From contig JAEUBA010000014.1 of the NCBI GenBank assembly GCA_018257865.1, forward strand, positions 124,001 to 188,000: 64,000 bases of DNA. The letters are read 5' to 3'. The stretch comes from Stereocaulon alpinum. Its lineage: Eukaryota > Ascomycota > Lecanoromycetes > Lecanorales > Stereocaulaceae. Positions within the stretch are counted from its first letter, which is position 1. Every line of letters starts with the position of its first letter. The notes under the pieces were generated by a model that was not told the DNA's origin, ran no database searches, and saw only the letters and a program-made list of their open reading frames with translations. Below are positions 36,401 to 48,095 of this stretch, piece by piece. The position numbers and the translations under genes are program-made.

Positions 36401-38760
36401 GAAAGGTACTAAAAAAGCTTAAATAAGCGGGGCTGCGCTTAAAGTTATCAAAATACGAATTTTACCAAAAAAGAGTTAAGTTTCTAAGATTTATTATCTC
36501 TAACTAAGGACTAGAGATAGACCTAGAAAAGGTAAAAAGTATAGTTAAGTAGCCTATACCTATAAATAAGAAAGAAGTATAATTATTTCTCAGTTTTATA
36601 AATTTCTATTAAAAGTTTATCTATAGATATTCGAAAACTGCTACACCTCTTACTAGCTTAACCCGTAGCGAAGTATCGTTTATATAGTCGAAGGAAGTAG
36701 AGGTATCCTTTAGGACCCTTTAGAAGCAGTTCGCTTCTAGTCTAATATTATATTAGTTCGACCTAGAGTCGCCTATTCGCCTCTATACTAATACCTCCGA
36801 CGGAGTAATCGGAGTAGTAATTAGCTAACTATCTATAAATAATAGCCCTAACACGGGAAAAATAGGGAAAATAGGTATTACTTATCGTTAGCACCCTATA
36901 GCCTTCTACAGCAGGAAGTTACTAGACGCTAAAACTAGATATCTAATATATAATAAGGAATTGCTTGCTATTATAGATATATTTCGTATTTAGAAAGTTT
37001 ATCTAGAAGGAACTAAGTACTAGGTTTAGGTCTTAATAGATTATAAGAACTTAACGTTCTTCCTATTAACTAAGGAGCTTAATAGACGTCTAGCTTAGTA
37101 GTACGAAGAGTTATTAACGTTTAACTTTAGAATAGAATATGTTAAGGGTAGCGAGAATAACGCTATAGACGCACTCAGCTGAAGAGCTAATTATATATTA
37201 AACGTTTAGCAGAGTTCTAGAACGGTTTTAACGCGTTATAAGGATAGATTATTACGACCTAATACAGCTGGACTGTATATAGTAGTAATAATAGCTATTA
37301 ATAGCGAGGATTTAACTAAGAGGATACTAGAAGACTTATTAAAGGATAAAGTTATATCTAAGATCTATAAAGATATTAATAGCTATAACTTATTTAGAAA
37401 AATAGATCTAGGACTACTAACCTTTTAAGAACGGATTTATATCCCTATAGGTATTTAAGGAGAGATTTTTAGGATCTACTACGAAGTAGAGAGCTCTAGT
37501 AGATATTAGGGGATTAAGAAAACGCTTAAGAAGATATCTCGCAACTTCTACTTTCCCTAGATATAAAAATATATCGAGGATCGCGTTAATAAATATAATA
37601 TATATATTAGAACGAAGTATCCCTAATATAAACTCTATAGAGAGTTGAAATCGCTAGTAATCCTAGATAGTCTATAGAAAAGTATTACGTAGGATTTCGT
37701 TATTAAACTCCTAAAGTTAAAGGAATAACTAATAGGTATATATTATAATACGATCTTAGTAATTAACGACCGTTTAACTAAGATAGCGTACTTCGTACTA
37801 TATAAGGAAGTATTAGACGCCGAAGATTTAGCGTACGTATTCTTATAAATAGTAGTAGCTAACTATAGGCTTCCTAAAGAGATTATCTTAGATAGAGATA
37901 AACTCTTTACCTCTAAGTTTTAGAGATTATTAATAGATATAATAGGAATTAAGATAAAGATAAGTATAGCGTTTTACCTATAGATAGATAGTTAGACGGA
38001 GAGAACTAACTAAATGCTAGAATAATATCTTCGGTGCTATATTAACTACTAATAAGACGATTAGGTATCCTATCTACTAGTAGCGCAGCTAGTATATAAC
38101 GGATTAATATCCGACCTAATAGGTATAATACTATTTCGAGCTAATTATAGGTTCGAACTACGCACAACCCTATTACTAAAGGGAATCAAACTAAAGGTAT
38201 AGAAGGCAGTTATCGCTACTAAAGAAATAGTAAGAATCTATTAAGAATTATAGAAGGACTTATAGTTCCTAAGTTACCGCTCAGCGATATATTATAATTA
38301 AAAACGTTCGATAGGACCGAATATTTCTAAAGGGGATAGGGTATATCTTCTTCGCAGAAATTTTAAAATAAATAGGCCTAGTAATAAGCTTAATTATACT
38401 AAGCTAGGACCATTTATTATAAAGGAATATAAAGGGGATATAAACTATATACTAGACCTCCTATAACTAATAAGGAAGTACTTAGTGTTCTATATATTAT
38501 TACTTAAGAAAGTAGACCCCGAAATACTACTAAGGACCGCACCGTTACTCTTAGATTAAGGCGATAAGGAGTATAATATTAAGGAAATTCTAGATTACTA
38601 GGTAATTAAGGGAAAAAAGAGGTATCTAATAAAGTAGTTAGACTATAACTAATTAGAGAATACGTAGGAATTACTATCTGCGCTTAACTACCCTAAGAGG
38701 CTAGAGCAGTTCTAGAAACGAAATCCGCAGTTAGGGGATCCTACTTAGAAAAGTTAATCT
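33480..38760 (+). pseudogene. Gypsy G2 gag-pol-chromodomain relic
   Basis: The gag-pol polyprotein is traceable with numerous TAA/TAG codons. The RT catalytic motif reads YINDI instead of Y-x-D-D. The C-terminal chromodomain-like segment (about 38560-38740) has the hydrophobic/aromatic pattern YLIKQLDYNQLENTQELL, where W codons have become stops or Q/L-type replacements. Chromodomains target integration to methyl-histone-marked chromatin, consistent with nesting inside older TE DNA. Confidence 0.87.
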
Positions 38761-39256
38761 CGCCTATATTAAAGGATAGTAGGTTATTTAGGATTTTAGA
38801 AGTAGTAGCTTCCTTCTCCCTTTCCTCCTCCTTCTCTAAGAACTTAATATTCCTTACCTCTTATTAGATTATTTTTACTTAGTCTACTTCGATCCTTTAA
38901 ATCTACTTCCGCAGGCGAGAAAGCTTTATAAAGGCTTTATCCTCCTCGCTACGTAATTTAGTACGCTACTCCTCTATCCGTTTCTACTTAGGAATATTAA
39001 GCGGAGACAGCTTATACTTATTACTACTATAAATATACTTAATATATTAGTCGGATACTTCCCCCGTATAATATAGAAGACCTGAGTCGGTATATTATAA
39101 ATAGGAGCGTTTCGATAAAGAAGCTATCCTAAGTTTTAGGACTAACTAACGACGATAAGTAAGGGAGTTCGTTGGTTTCTTAATCCTTAGTATAGGGAAG
39201 AAATACTTAGGTTATTAAGTTACTTTCGGGATAAAAATAATTAAATAAGGGGATCG

Positions 39257-39613
39257 TATTATAGGTAACCCCGTAAGGTTATAGGTAGGGCACGTAATAG
39301 GGTTAATAGGTAAAGGATACTTAGGAGAGGACCTAGTAATATAAGTAATCTAGGGTATATTAGGTAGATTATAATATAATATAGTAGATATAGGGCTAGA
39401 TTACCTAGATTATATCAGGGCTTAGCTTAATTAAGGTAAATATATAAGGAAGGGTTTTCCTTTAGCAGAATATTTTCTTATCTCCTTATATTTAACTTAT
39501 GTAATAGAGAGGAGTCTTAGCTGAAGATAATTTAACGACTATCTATCTCTATTACCTTCTAGTGCTTAATACACTGTGTGATTTACCCGTAGGAGTTAAA
39601 CCACCCCGTTATA
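39257..39613 (+). repeat. Gypsy G2 3' LTR (357 bp)
   Basis: Partner of 33050-33406, followed by the CTAGA duplication and the resumed G1b gag frame. Confidence 0.94.
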
Positions 39614-39618
39614 CTAGA

Positions 39619-42600
39619 CTACCTTTATAATAACTACTATCTAAGCTGCTATAGTAGTAGCTCTTATAGTAAATACCCTCCCGCCTCTTAACCCCCGACG
39701 TTAGTAGAGGGCCCTTACCGCTAACCTCTAGCTATTAATAGATTATTACCTACCTAAGCCTACCCCTAGTAGGGCTCCCGTTAATCTATCTAAAATTAAA
39801 TATCCCCGTAATTATTTTAGTAATTATAAGGGTAAGGTAGAGTATAATTTATAGAAGATAGTAATAAAGCTATTTATTAAGGAATACCCTACTAACTTCT
39901 AGAAAGAATTAAAGTAAGTCTCTACCTACTTTAAGTACTCCTCTAGTAAAGCTTAAACCTTAATCCTTTAATATATAGATCCTAACTATATAAGCCCTAC
40001 TAAGAACGTCGCTAATATCTTAAAGGTATTAAACTAGCGTTTTTTTAATTATAATTATATCTAGTCTACCCGCCTTATATATTATAAGCTCGAAATAGGA
40101 TTAATAACCTATAATAATTTCTAGATTAAATTTACTTAGCTTGTAATTATAGGAAAAATTAATACGAAGCGCTAGTTTAAGGATCTATATAAGAAAATCT
40201 CCCCTATACTAAAAAAGGATATCTGTACTAAGAAATATAAGATAAATAAGGACTATATTACCCTTAATAAGTTCCTTACAGTCGCTAATTAGGAGATATA
40301 TAATATTAGAGCTAAAGAAGCTACTATAAAGCTTTATATAAATACTAACCCTTATAGTATCCTTAAGATAAGGAGCTAATAAGCCCCCTTACCTACTCTA
40401 ATCCCTTATATAGACTACTAAATTACCTTTAGAGGTATAACTATACGCTTCCCCTCTAAGACCTATAAAGAGGAATATTATAAGGAGAAGCGTCCTATAT
40501 TAAAGGATAAGCCGAAGTATTTCTACTATAATAAGGAAGGCTATTTCGCCGCCGAATACCCTAAGCGTCTTTATAATATAGTATAAGAAGTTAGTAGCGA
40601 AGATAAGGGCGCTAGAGAGACTAAAGAAGTTAAGGAGTTATTAGATTTAGAAAACTAGCTATCCTTAGGGAAGTTACCCCTAAGGACCTACTATTCTTAT
40701 TATCTATAGAATTCTATAATCCCTTTAGTAGGCGTTTATTTATATATCCTATTACCTTAATAACTTAGGATAAGAAGTATAAATTAAAAGCTCTTACTAA
40801 TACTAGTACTACTATATACTTATTTATTAATAAAAAAGAAGTATAAATCCTTTCTAATACCTTTAATATTATCCCTATCCCCCTTTCTAAACCCTAATAC
40901 CTTTACGGATATAATAGTAAGATAAGAAGGAAGCTTATTACCTATATAATCTATCCTTCTATATAAGTTAGCGATTATATAGAGTCTACTATACCTATAC
41001 TTATTACTAACTTAGGTAATTAATATATTATCCTTAGTAAGCTATAGATAAATAAGTATAAGGTCCTACTAAATATAGTAGATAATTATATTATCTTTAT
41101 ACTAAGGCGTTATAACTATACTAGTATACCTATACCTAAGCCGCCTACCTCTAGTCTAGGAGTTAAAGCTAAATTAACTACCTTAAAGTTAGTAAAGCCT
41201 ACTAAGATCGCTATAGTAAGACCTAAGCTAAAGAAGGTTAGTACCCCTTAGCCTACTCCTCCCCCGCCTAAAGAAAATAAGGCGGTAGATATTAGTTAAA
41301 TTAGTATAGCAGCCTTCTACCTACTAGCCTAGAATCTAAAGAAGTACTAAGTTTAGTACTTCTCTATAACCCTAGTAGGAATAGAACGTAAACTAAGAAA
41401 AGATATCCCTACGGAAGTAATACGCGAGACTACTATCTAAATTAAGGATAACCTTAAGAAGAAGCTCCCTAAGGAGTACTATAACTTAATTAACGTCTTT
41501 AATAAAGATAAGGTAAAGATACTCCCTCTATATTAACTATATAATTATAAGATTAAATTAGAGCTAGGGAAGAAGCTACTATAAAGTTAATTATACCTAA
41601 TATCTAGTTTTAAGCTATAGAAGGTAAAAGATTACCTTAAAGAGAACTTAAAGAAGGGCTTTATCTTACTAAGTACTACTCCGTATACGTCCCCTATACT
41701 ATTTATATAAAAGAAGGATAGTAGCTTAAGATTCTACGTAGACTACTATAGACTAAATATAATTATAATTTAGAACCGCTATCTAATTCTATTAATTAAA
41801 GAAGCTTTAGCTTATATAGTAGGTTATAAGTACCTTACTAAGCTTAATATTATTACTATATTTAATAAGCTCCGAATATATTTAGATAGTAAGGACTATA
41901 CTACCTTTACTACTTCTTTTAGAGCCTTTAAGTACTATATACTACCTTTTAGACTAATAGGAGGTCCTACCTCCTACTAGTAATATATAAATAATACCTT
42001 ATTTAAGTACCTTAATAACTTCTGCTAAGTATACTTAGATAATATCCTAATTTATAGTAAGACTAAGAAGGAGTACTAAGAGTATATTAGAAAGGTCCTT
42101 ATATAACTACGCGAAGCAGGCCTTTAGGTAGATATTAATAAATACGAATTCTATATATAAGAAACGAAGTTTTTAGGATTAATAGTATCTACTAGTAGAT
42201 TAAGAATAGATCCTAATAAGGTTAAAGTAGTCGCTAACTAAGAAGCCTCTACCTACCTAAAGGAGGTATAAGTATTCGTTAGCTTCTATAACTTCTACTA
42301 TTAATTTATTAAGGACTTCTTAAAAATAGTAAAACTACTAGTAGCGCTTACTAAGAAAGATTACCCGTTCCGTTAGTCTAAAGTATATTAATTAGCCTTT
42401 AAAGAGATAAAGGATCTAGTAACTAGTGCCTTAGTACTAAGGTACTATAAAAGATTTTGACTAGTAGTACTAGAGATAGACTCCTTAGACTATATTAATA
42501 GTAGAGTATTATTATAAGCGGATAATAATAGAGTACTATATCTAGTTATATTCTATAGTAAGAACTTACTACTAGTAGAATATAACTACGAGATTTATAA

Positions 42601-44549
42601 TAAGGAACTACTAGTAATAGTTCGCTATCTAGAGTACTAGCGCCTTAAACTTAAGTTAACTAATATCTCGATTTAGATCTTTACTAACTATAAAAGCTTA
42701 GAGTACTTTATATAAATAAAGGAGCTTACCCGCCGTTAAGCTAGATAGGCTGAGAAGTTAGTAGACTATAACTTTAAGATTATATACTATACTAGGAAGT
42801 TAAATAGGAAAGTAGATACCCTAACTAGGTTACCTAACTTAGTACCTACGGATAAGGACGACTTATATCTAAAGTACTAGTATTATATACTGCTATTACC
42901 TAAGTATTTCTAAGGCTATAATCTAACCTTCCTAGCTAACTAAGAAGCTGAGGAGGGGGGTAAGCTTACAGAGGAGTAAATTAATATACTAATAGATAAG
43001 GACTTACCTCTCTACGCTAGAATTACGTTAGCGAATTAGGATAACGAGGACTATATATAGGTACGGGAGGCTATTAAGAAGAATCCTACTTAGATCTTTA
43101 AGGGTATTAACCTAAGGTACTACTCCTAATACTATTATACCCTCTTCTATAAAGAACGCCTCTAGGTCCCCGCTTTACTAGAACTCTATATTAAACTCCT
43201 AAAGGAAAGCTATAATCTCCCTGTAAGTAGTTACCTAGGGAGAGACTATACGCTAGAGATCCTAAAGTGTTAATTCTACTAGCTAGGTATAAAAGAGGAA
43301 GTAGTATACTATATCCGTAACTATTATACGTATTAAAGAAGTAAGGTACTAAGAAATTAGTATAATAGACTCCTATAGCCGCTACCTACCTTAGAGTAAT
43401 ATTAGTAAGATATCTTAATAGACTTTATTATAGGTCTTTCTATCTTAGATAACCGTAATACTATTTATATACTAGTAGACCGTCTTACTAAGGAACGGTA
43501 CTACGCCCTATATACTACTACTAATAAAGGAACCTCCGTAGAGGCTATAGTAGATATCTTACTTAGCTACGTCTTCCGCACCTATAGTCTACCTAACTTA
43601 ATTATATTAGACTGAGGTCCCTAGTTCGTCTTATTAGTATAGAAGGTACTATACGAACGATTACGAATTAAGGTAAAGCTATCTATAGTATTCTACCTAG
43701 AAACTAATAGATAGACTAAAAGGGCTAATTAAGATATTAAGCGGCTACTAAGGATATATTACTCCTATATATAGGACGATTAGGTCTGTTAGCTACTAAT
43801 CGTAGAATTCGCTAATAATAATACTATTGTTAACGCTACTAGTATCTCTCCGTTCTTCGCTAATAAAGGCTTCTTACCCCGTATATCTTTCTCGCCGCTA
43901 GTAGAGCCTAGCCCCTCCGCCTAAGAAAGGATATAAGCTGTTAAGGCTAATAATATTACGGATAAAATAGCGGATATACTAGAATTTATTAAGGAATAGT
44001 CCGCCTAGAGCTATAAAAGGATAATAGACTAGGCGAATCGCTACTGATCTAATATATCTTATAAAGTAGGAGATTTAGTCTTCCTATCTAGTAGGAATAT
44101 TACTATAGCACGGCTGAGTAAGAAGCTAGACGATAAAATACTAGGGCTATTTAAAGTTATAGAGAAAGTAGGATATTCCTACCGCCTAAAGCTCCTAGGG
44201 AGTATACGGATCTATAATATATTCTACCCTAGCCTATTACGTAAGGCTATAAGCGATCCCCTGCTTAGATAACGCGCCGAACCGCTAGGGCCGGTAATCG
44301 TCGATAATAAAAAGGAGTAGGAACTAGATAAGATATTAGACGCTTAATAGATAGGTAAGAACCGCCGGCTACAGTTCTACGTCTAGTAGAAAGACGAAGG
44401 GTAACCTAACCGTTAATAGTATAATACGGATAGCAATAAATTCGAAAACGTAGCTAATATCGTCGCGGATTTCTACCGTCGATACCCTAGAAAGCCTAGT
44501 AGACCTAGCTAATAGGAGACTACTTATATATATTAGGGTCGATACTTTC
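39619..44549 (+). pseudogene. Gypsy G1b gag part 2 and pol relic
   Basis: Resumes the frame cut at 33049: gag (KIKYPRNYFSNYKGKVEYNL near 39790), zinc-knuckle relic (YFYYNKEGYFAAEYPK near 40514-40561), RT (YLDNILIYSK near 42035-42066), RNase H (about 42330-42880), integrase (about 43380-43870) and a chromodomain-like tail with ELDKILDA near 44320. Many TAA/TAG codons. It is near-collinear with G1a. Confidence 0.85.
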
Positions 44550-44565
44550 TTAAGGGGGGGGATAA

Positions 44566-44835
44566 TATTATAGGCTAGCCTTTCGTTACTTACTAGTCCT
44601 TTATTACTTACTAGTATTTATACACTCTAGCCTAGGTCTAAGTCGGACTAGGTTCGGTTCGACTTATATCTAACTCAGCCTAGGTCTAACGCTAGGCCCC
44701 TTTAGCCTTAGCGCCTACCGAGCTGCGTCCCTTATATATTATACACACGCTCTATATACATAGCTTTCCTTCCTTAGATTTATTCTCCTAGTCTAATAAC
44801 ACCCCTATTAACTCGCTCTAGGCCGGCCCCTAACA
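44566..44835 (+). repeat. Gypsy G1b 3' LTR (270 bp)
   Basis: Partner of 32036-32305, ending CCCCTAACA and followed by GTACT and the resumed Copia pol frame. Confidence 0.92.
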
Positions 44836-44840
44836 GTACT

Positions 44841-46158
44841 ATTCGATCGCTAAATAGCCTATTTATTAACTCTCGCTAAAAGGAAATCAACGGCCTTATT
44901 ACTAAGGGAGTCTTTAAGATTATTAGTAAGTAAGATATACCGCTATATACCCGTATCTTCGGCTGCCGATTCGTCGATAATATTAAGTAGGATAGCGCTA
45001 TACTATTCGAAAAGTCTAGGCTAGTCGTCTAAGCCTATAATAATAAAGGTAAGAAGGAGGTACTAACGTAGTCGCTAATAATTTAACGCGCTAGCTAACG
45101 CCTTATTATCTACCTTACTATAATTCTACTACGCAACCTCTACGTACGCGATATCTCGTAAGCTTATATATAGTTAACGTTAGTACTAAGCTACGCTATC
45201 TATATAAAACCGCTGTAAGGTACTAATCTAGGAGATAATATACTGAAAGTAGTCCGCCTACTTGTTACGGGTAACCCCGCAAGGTCACGGGCAATGCACG
45301 TGACAGGGTTAGTAGGTAAAGGACACTTAGGAGAGGACCCAATAATATAAGTAATCTAGAATATATTAGGTAGATTACAGAGTAATATAGTAGATATAGG
45401 CCTAGATCACCCGGATTATATCAGGGCTTAGTATAATTAAGGTGAATATATAAGGAAGGGTTTTCCTTTAGCAGAATGTTTTCTTATCTCCTTATATTTA
45501 ACTTATATAATAGAGAGGAGTCTTAGCTAAAGATAATTTAACGACTATCTATCTCTATTACCTTCTAGTACTTAATATACTGTGTGATTTACCCGCAGGA
45601 GTTAAACCACCCCGTTACACTACTATATAGCGTCCCTAAGGTAGGGACGTATTAGTTTAAAACCTACTATAACTACTATACCGGTAAGCTAGGCCTTACT
45701 ATCTCCTTATTTAATCCCTGCTTAATATTCTCTAAGCAGGCAATTATTAGCCTCTAGACTAACAACTTACTATTTTACGGAATAGCCGAATACTTAGAGC
45801 TAGAAGAGTAAGTATACCTTAATATAGGCTTTCCAGCAAAGTAAATTAAAAAGCTGGATAATAAAAAAGACCTCCAATTTAATAGCACTACTATCTCTAC
45901 CAACGGCGACACTACTATTTCTAGTAACGGCGATATTCTGAAGCTCTCCTAGTAACGGTAGTGTAGTAAAATTAATATAATCAATACCGCTAGCGATATT
46001 AAATCGTAATATATTAAGGAAAGGGCTTAAGGCGCCTATATAGCCTCTATATATTAACTAGAGATAGCCTTTACCCTATCTAGAGTAGCCTAAATTACTT
46101 AGCTAGTAAAAGAAGACGCTAATTAGTTAAATAAATAGTTAAATTAGTAAAAGGAGAA
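44841..46158 (+). pseudogene. Copia reverse transcriptase relic (interrupted by solo LTR)
   Basis: The Copia pol frame resumes after the G1b insertion: RT N-terminal part to 45262 (SRLVVQAYNN, LRNLYVRDISQAYIQLTL), a 357-bp solo LTR, then RT continuing from about 45625 (SVPKVGTYQFKTYYNYYT, LLFYRIAEYLELEE) to the non-autonomous element at 46159. Stops are frequent. The Ala-Asp-Asp-like catalytic region is degraded. Confidence 0.83.
45263..45619 (+). mobile_element. Solo LTR of chromovirus G2
   Basis: 357 bp, beginning TGTTACGGGTAACCCC and ending CCCCGTTACA, the same length as the G2 LTRs. It is flanked by CTACT duplications (45258-45262 and 45620-45624). No internal region is present, so the original element was lost by LTR-LTR recombination. 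Intact TG...CA ends and many CpA sites show weak RIP. Confidence 0.95.
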
Positions 46159-47191
46159 TATTAACCTAGTAACTATAGGCGTAGTTACCGCTAAACCCCT
46201 AAGGGTAAAACTTAAAATGTTCGGTACTTGCTAGGGCGATACTATTAGACTGTATATAGCTTAGTAGTCTGGGGGTGCGGTATACCCGCAGTATACCCTA
46301 AAGCCCTAATAATTATCCCCCCCCTAGGGCGACGTCTACGGCGCCTCCTAGTAGGGTAGAAAAATATCGTTCCCCTATAACGAGCCCGAATATTCGGTAT
46401 AAGTTAGGTTATAAGGCCCCTAAAGGGCGCCCTACTAGAATTATTTGTACCCGAAGGACTTAGCGAAATAATAAGTTAAAGCCCGTAAAGGATACTTTTA
46501 GTTAGCGGCCTCCCTAAAGGACGCTTCCGCTAGGTAGTAGGCCCCTAAAGGGCGCCCCTACCGGATTATTCGTACCTAAAGGACTTAGCGAAATAAGAAA
46601 GTTAAAGCCTACGAAGGGAACTTCTAGTTAGCAGCCTCCCTAAAGGACGCTTCCGCTAGGTAGTAGGCCCCTAAAGGGCGCCCCTACCGGAATATTCGTA
46701 CCCGAAGGACTTAGCGAATAAAGATAGCAGCCCCTATAAAGGGCGATTCCGCTAGATAGTAGGCCCCTATAGGGCGCCCCTATTAATATTATTCGTACCT
46801 AAAGGACTTAGTAATATAATATAGTTAAAGCCCCTAGCGAAAATTTGTTACTACGGGCTACGCGCTGAAGCAGCGTAGTAGGGTTAGGACGGCGGGAACC
46901 CTATTAGGTCGCTTAGTAGCTAATTATAGCTACCGCCCCCTAAAAAAATCCCTTAGAAATTGCCCCCTTAATGGTATTAAACCCTAGACCTTTATAATTC
47001 GGGTTAAGATTATTAAGCTTTATCGCACCGAATATACTTATTAACTTAGTAACTATAGGCGCAGTTACCGCTAAACCCCTAAGGGTAAAACTCAAAATAT
47101 TCGGTGCTTGCTAGGGCGATACTATTAGACTGTATATAGCTTAGTAGTCCGGGGGTACGGTATACCCGCGATATACCCTAGAGCCCTAATA
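46159..47191. mobile_element. Non-autonomous (TRIM-like) LTR element with internal tandem repeats
   Basis: 1,033 bp with two 153-bp terminal direct repeats (46159-46311 and 47039-47191). Their ends, TATTAACC... and ...CCCTAATA, look like RIP-altered TGTTA...TAACA. The target-site duplication is GAGAA (46154-46158 and 47192-47196). The 727-bp interior has no coding domain. It contains four tandem units starting GGCCCCTA at about 46415, 46540, 46666 and 46762 (periods 125, 126 and 96 bp). I find no relation to the other LTR families in the window. Its orientation is not decided. Confidence 0.88.
46415..46860. repeat. ~125-bp tandem repeat inside the TRIM-like element
   Basis: Each unit carries GGCCCCTAAAGGGCGCCC, then a conserved string GTACC.GAAGGACTTAG and a segment with CTCCCTAAAGGACGCTTCCG. 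The fourth unit is shortened. The first 18 bp contain a near-palindromic CCCCTAAAGGGCGCC. Confidence 0.88.
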
Positions 47192-47196
47192 GAGAA

Positions 47197-47889
47197 CTAC
47201 CGCTAAGGTCTGTAATTTATTAAGCTTACTCTAGAGAAGTTAAAGTTACTAGTCTTTATTAATATAGCCTTCGCTAATAACGCTGATCTTAGCTCTTAGA
47301 TTAGGTACGTTATTATCCTTACTAACGAGTAATAGCTTAATAAATCGACTATTAATATTAGCGGTAATATTATCTACTGGAGTAGTACTAAATATAAGAG
47401 AGTTATAAGATTAGTACTAGCTTTAGAGCTATATATAATAGTAGTAGGGTTTAATATTACTACCGCCCTATAATCTACTATTAAAGCTATTACTTAGGTA
47501 AAGATCCTACTAATCCTATATACCGACTCCTACTTACTATATAATTATATTATACGCCTTAGTACCACCGCTAAGAAACGCCTAATAATTAATATAATAG
47601 GACTACGGCAGTCCTATAAGAGAAGGGAAATTAATAAGGTACGGTAGATTAATAGGAATTATAACTTAGTAGATACTATAACTAAGGAGCGCTGCTGTTA
47701 GGCCTTAAAGTAATTAGTAGATAGTAATACTATTAAGTTAAAGATAAACGCTTAGGTAGAAAGAGAAGCTGTGATCTAACTAATTAGATTACAACGTTAC
47801 TTAGCCTTACAGGCCCGTTTCTATACTAGCTAATTACTAGATTTGGCGTCGATTAGCACTGTTTTTTCGACTTTCTAAAACTTTGCCAG
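47197..47889 (+). pseudogene. Copia RNase H relic
   Basis: Final part of the Copia pol frame: LLVFINIAFANNADLSSQIRYVIILTNE, IIYWSSTKYKRVIRLVLALELY and TDSYLLYNYIIRLSTTAKKRL are typical Copia RNase H. They end shortly before the 3' LTR. Asp-to-Asn changes and stops reflect RIP. Confidence 0.83.
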
Positions 47890-48095
47890 TGTCGGAATAA
47901 CTTCGCTCCGCACTCCGTAATTAGCGGCTTAGCGCCAACTCCTAGATAAAACACCATAGCTTAGCTAGCTAGATTCAAGACAATCCCCAGTTTACCAAGC
48001 CCAATAGACACCCTGCTAATCAGGTTGTCCGGGGCAGGTAATAGGGGATCAAGCACCTACTAATCGGTACTACCTAGCAAGAGGGTGTACCGACA
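47890..48095 (+). repeat. Copia 3' LTR (206 bp)
   Basis: Partner of 22464-22669 with three transition differences. It is followed by the GGTAT duplication at 48096-48100. Confidence 0.96.

Larger units (their letters stand above)
33050..39613 (+). mobile_element. Gypsy chromovirus G2, innermost insertion
   Basis: Two 357-bp LTRs (33050-33406 and 39257-39613), the first beginning TGTTACGGGTAACC and ending CCGTTATA, with target-site duplication CTAGA (33045-33049 and 39614-39618). On plus, the readable order is gag with a zinc-knuckle relic (near 34218-34272), protease (about 35290-35560), RT (LYIDYRALNNITIKNSYP near 36031-36085; YINDILVYS near 36343-36370), RNase H (TNTSDGVIGVVISQ), integrase (TDRLTKIAYFV near 37769) and a chromodomain (KEILDYQVIKGKKRYLIKQL near 38581). 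A purine-rich AAATAAGGGG precedes the 3' LTR. It contains many RIP stops, so it is inactive. 6,564 bp. Confidence 0.94.
32036..44835 (+). mobile_element. Gypsy LTR element G1b, nested in Copia, itself hosting a chromovirus
   Basis: Two 270-bp LTRs (32036-32305 and 44566-44835) with the target-site duplication GTACT (32031-32035 and 44836-44840). It is the same family as G1a, sharing LTR ends and internal sequence in opposite orientation, but has a longer, different LTR middle. Removing the chromovirus at 33050-39613 leaves about 6.2 kb. A polypurine tract with eight Gs adjoins the 3' LTR at about 44550-44565. It has gag with zinc-knuckle relic, protease, RT, RNase H, integrase and a chromodomain-like tail, all RIP-degraded. 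Confidence 0.93.
22464..48095 (+). mobile_element. Copia LTR retrotransposon hosting four nested insertions
   Basis: It is bounded by two 206-bp LTRs (22464-22669 and 47890-48095) that begin TGTCGG, end CCGACA, and differ at only three sites, all transitions. The flanking 5-bp target-site duplication is GGTAT (22459-22463 and 48096-48100). Removing the nested insertions leaves about 5.4 kb. The domain order is gag with zinc knuckle, protease, integrase, reverse transcriptase, RNase H, which is the Copia order. The interior is RIP-mutated with many TAA/TAG codons, so it is inactive. No clear polypurine tract precedes the right LTR. The pre-insertion site reads ...CACTCAGGTATGATCACAC. Confidence 0.95.

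Noticed and set aside
46415..46860. CRISPR-like array
   Set aside because: Repeats are 96-126 bp contiguous tandem units without spacers, inside an LTR element of a eukaryote.
22464..48095. Possible giant Starship-like or virus-derived cargo element
   Set aside because: All of the length is explained by five LTR families or subfamilies with TSDs. There is no tyrosine recombinase captain and no intact cargo genes.
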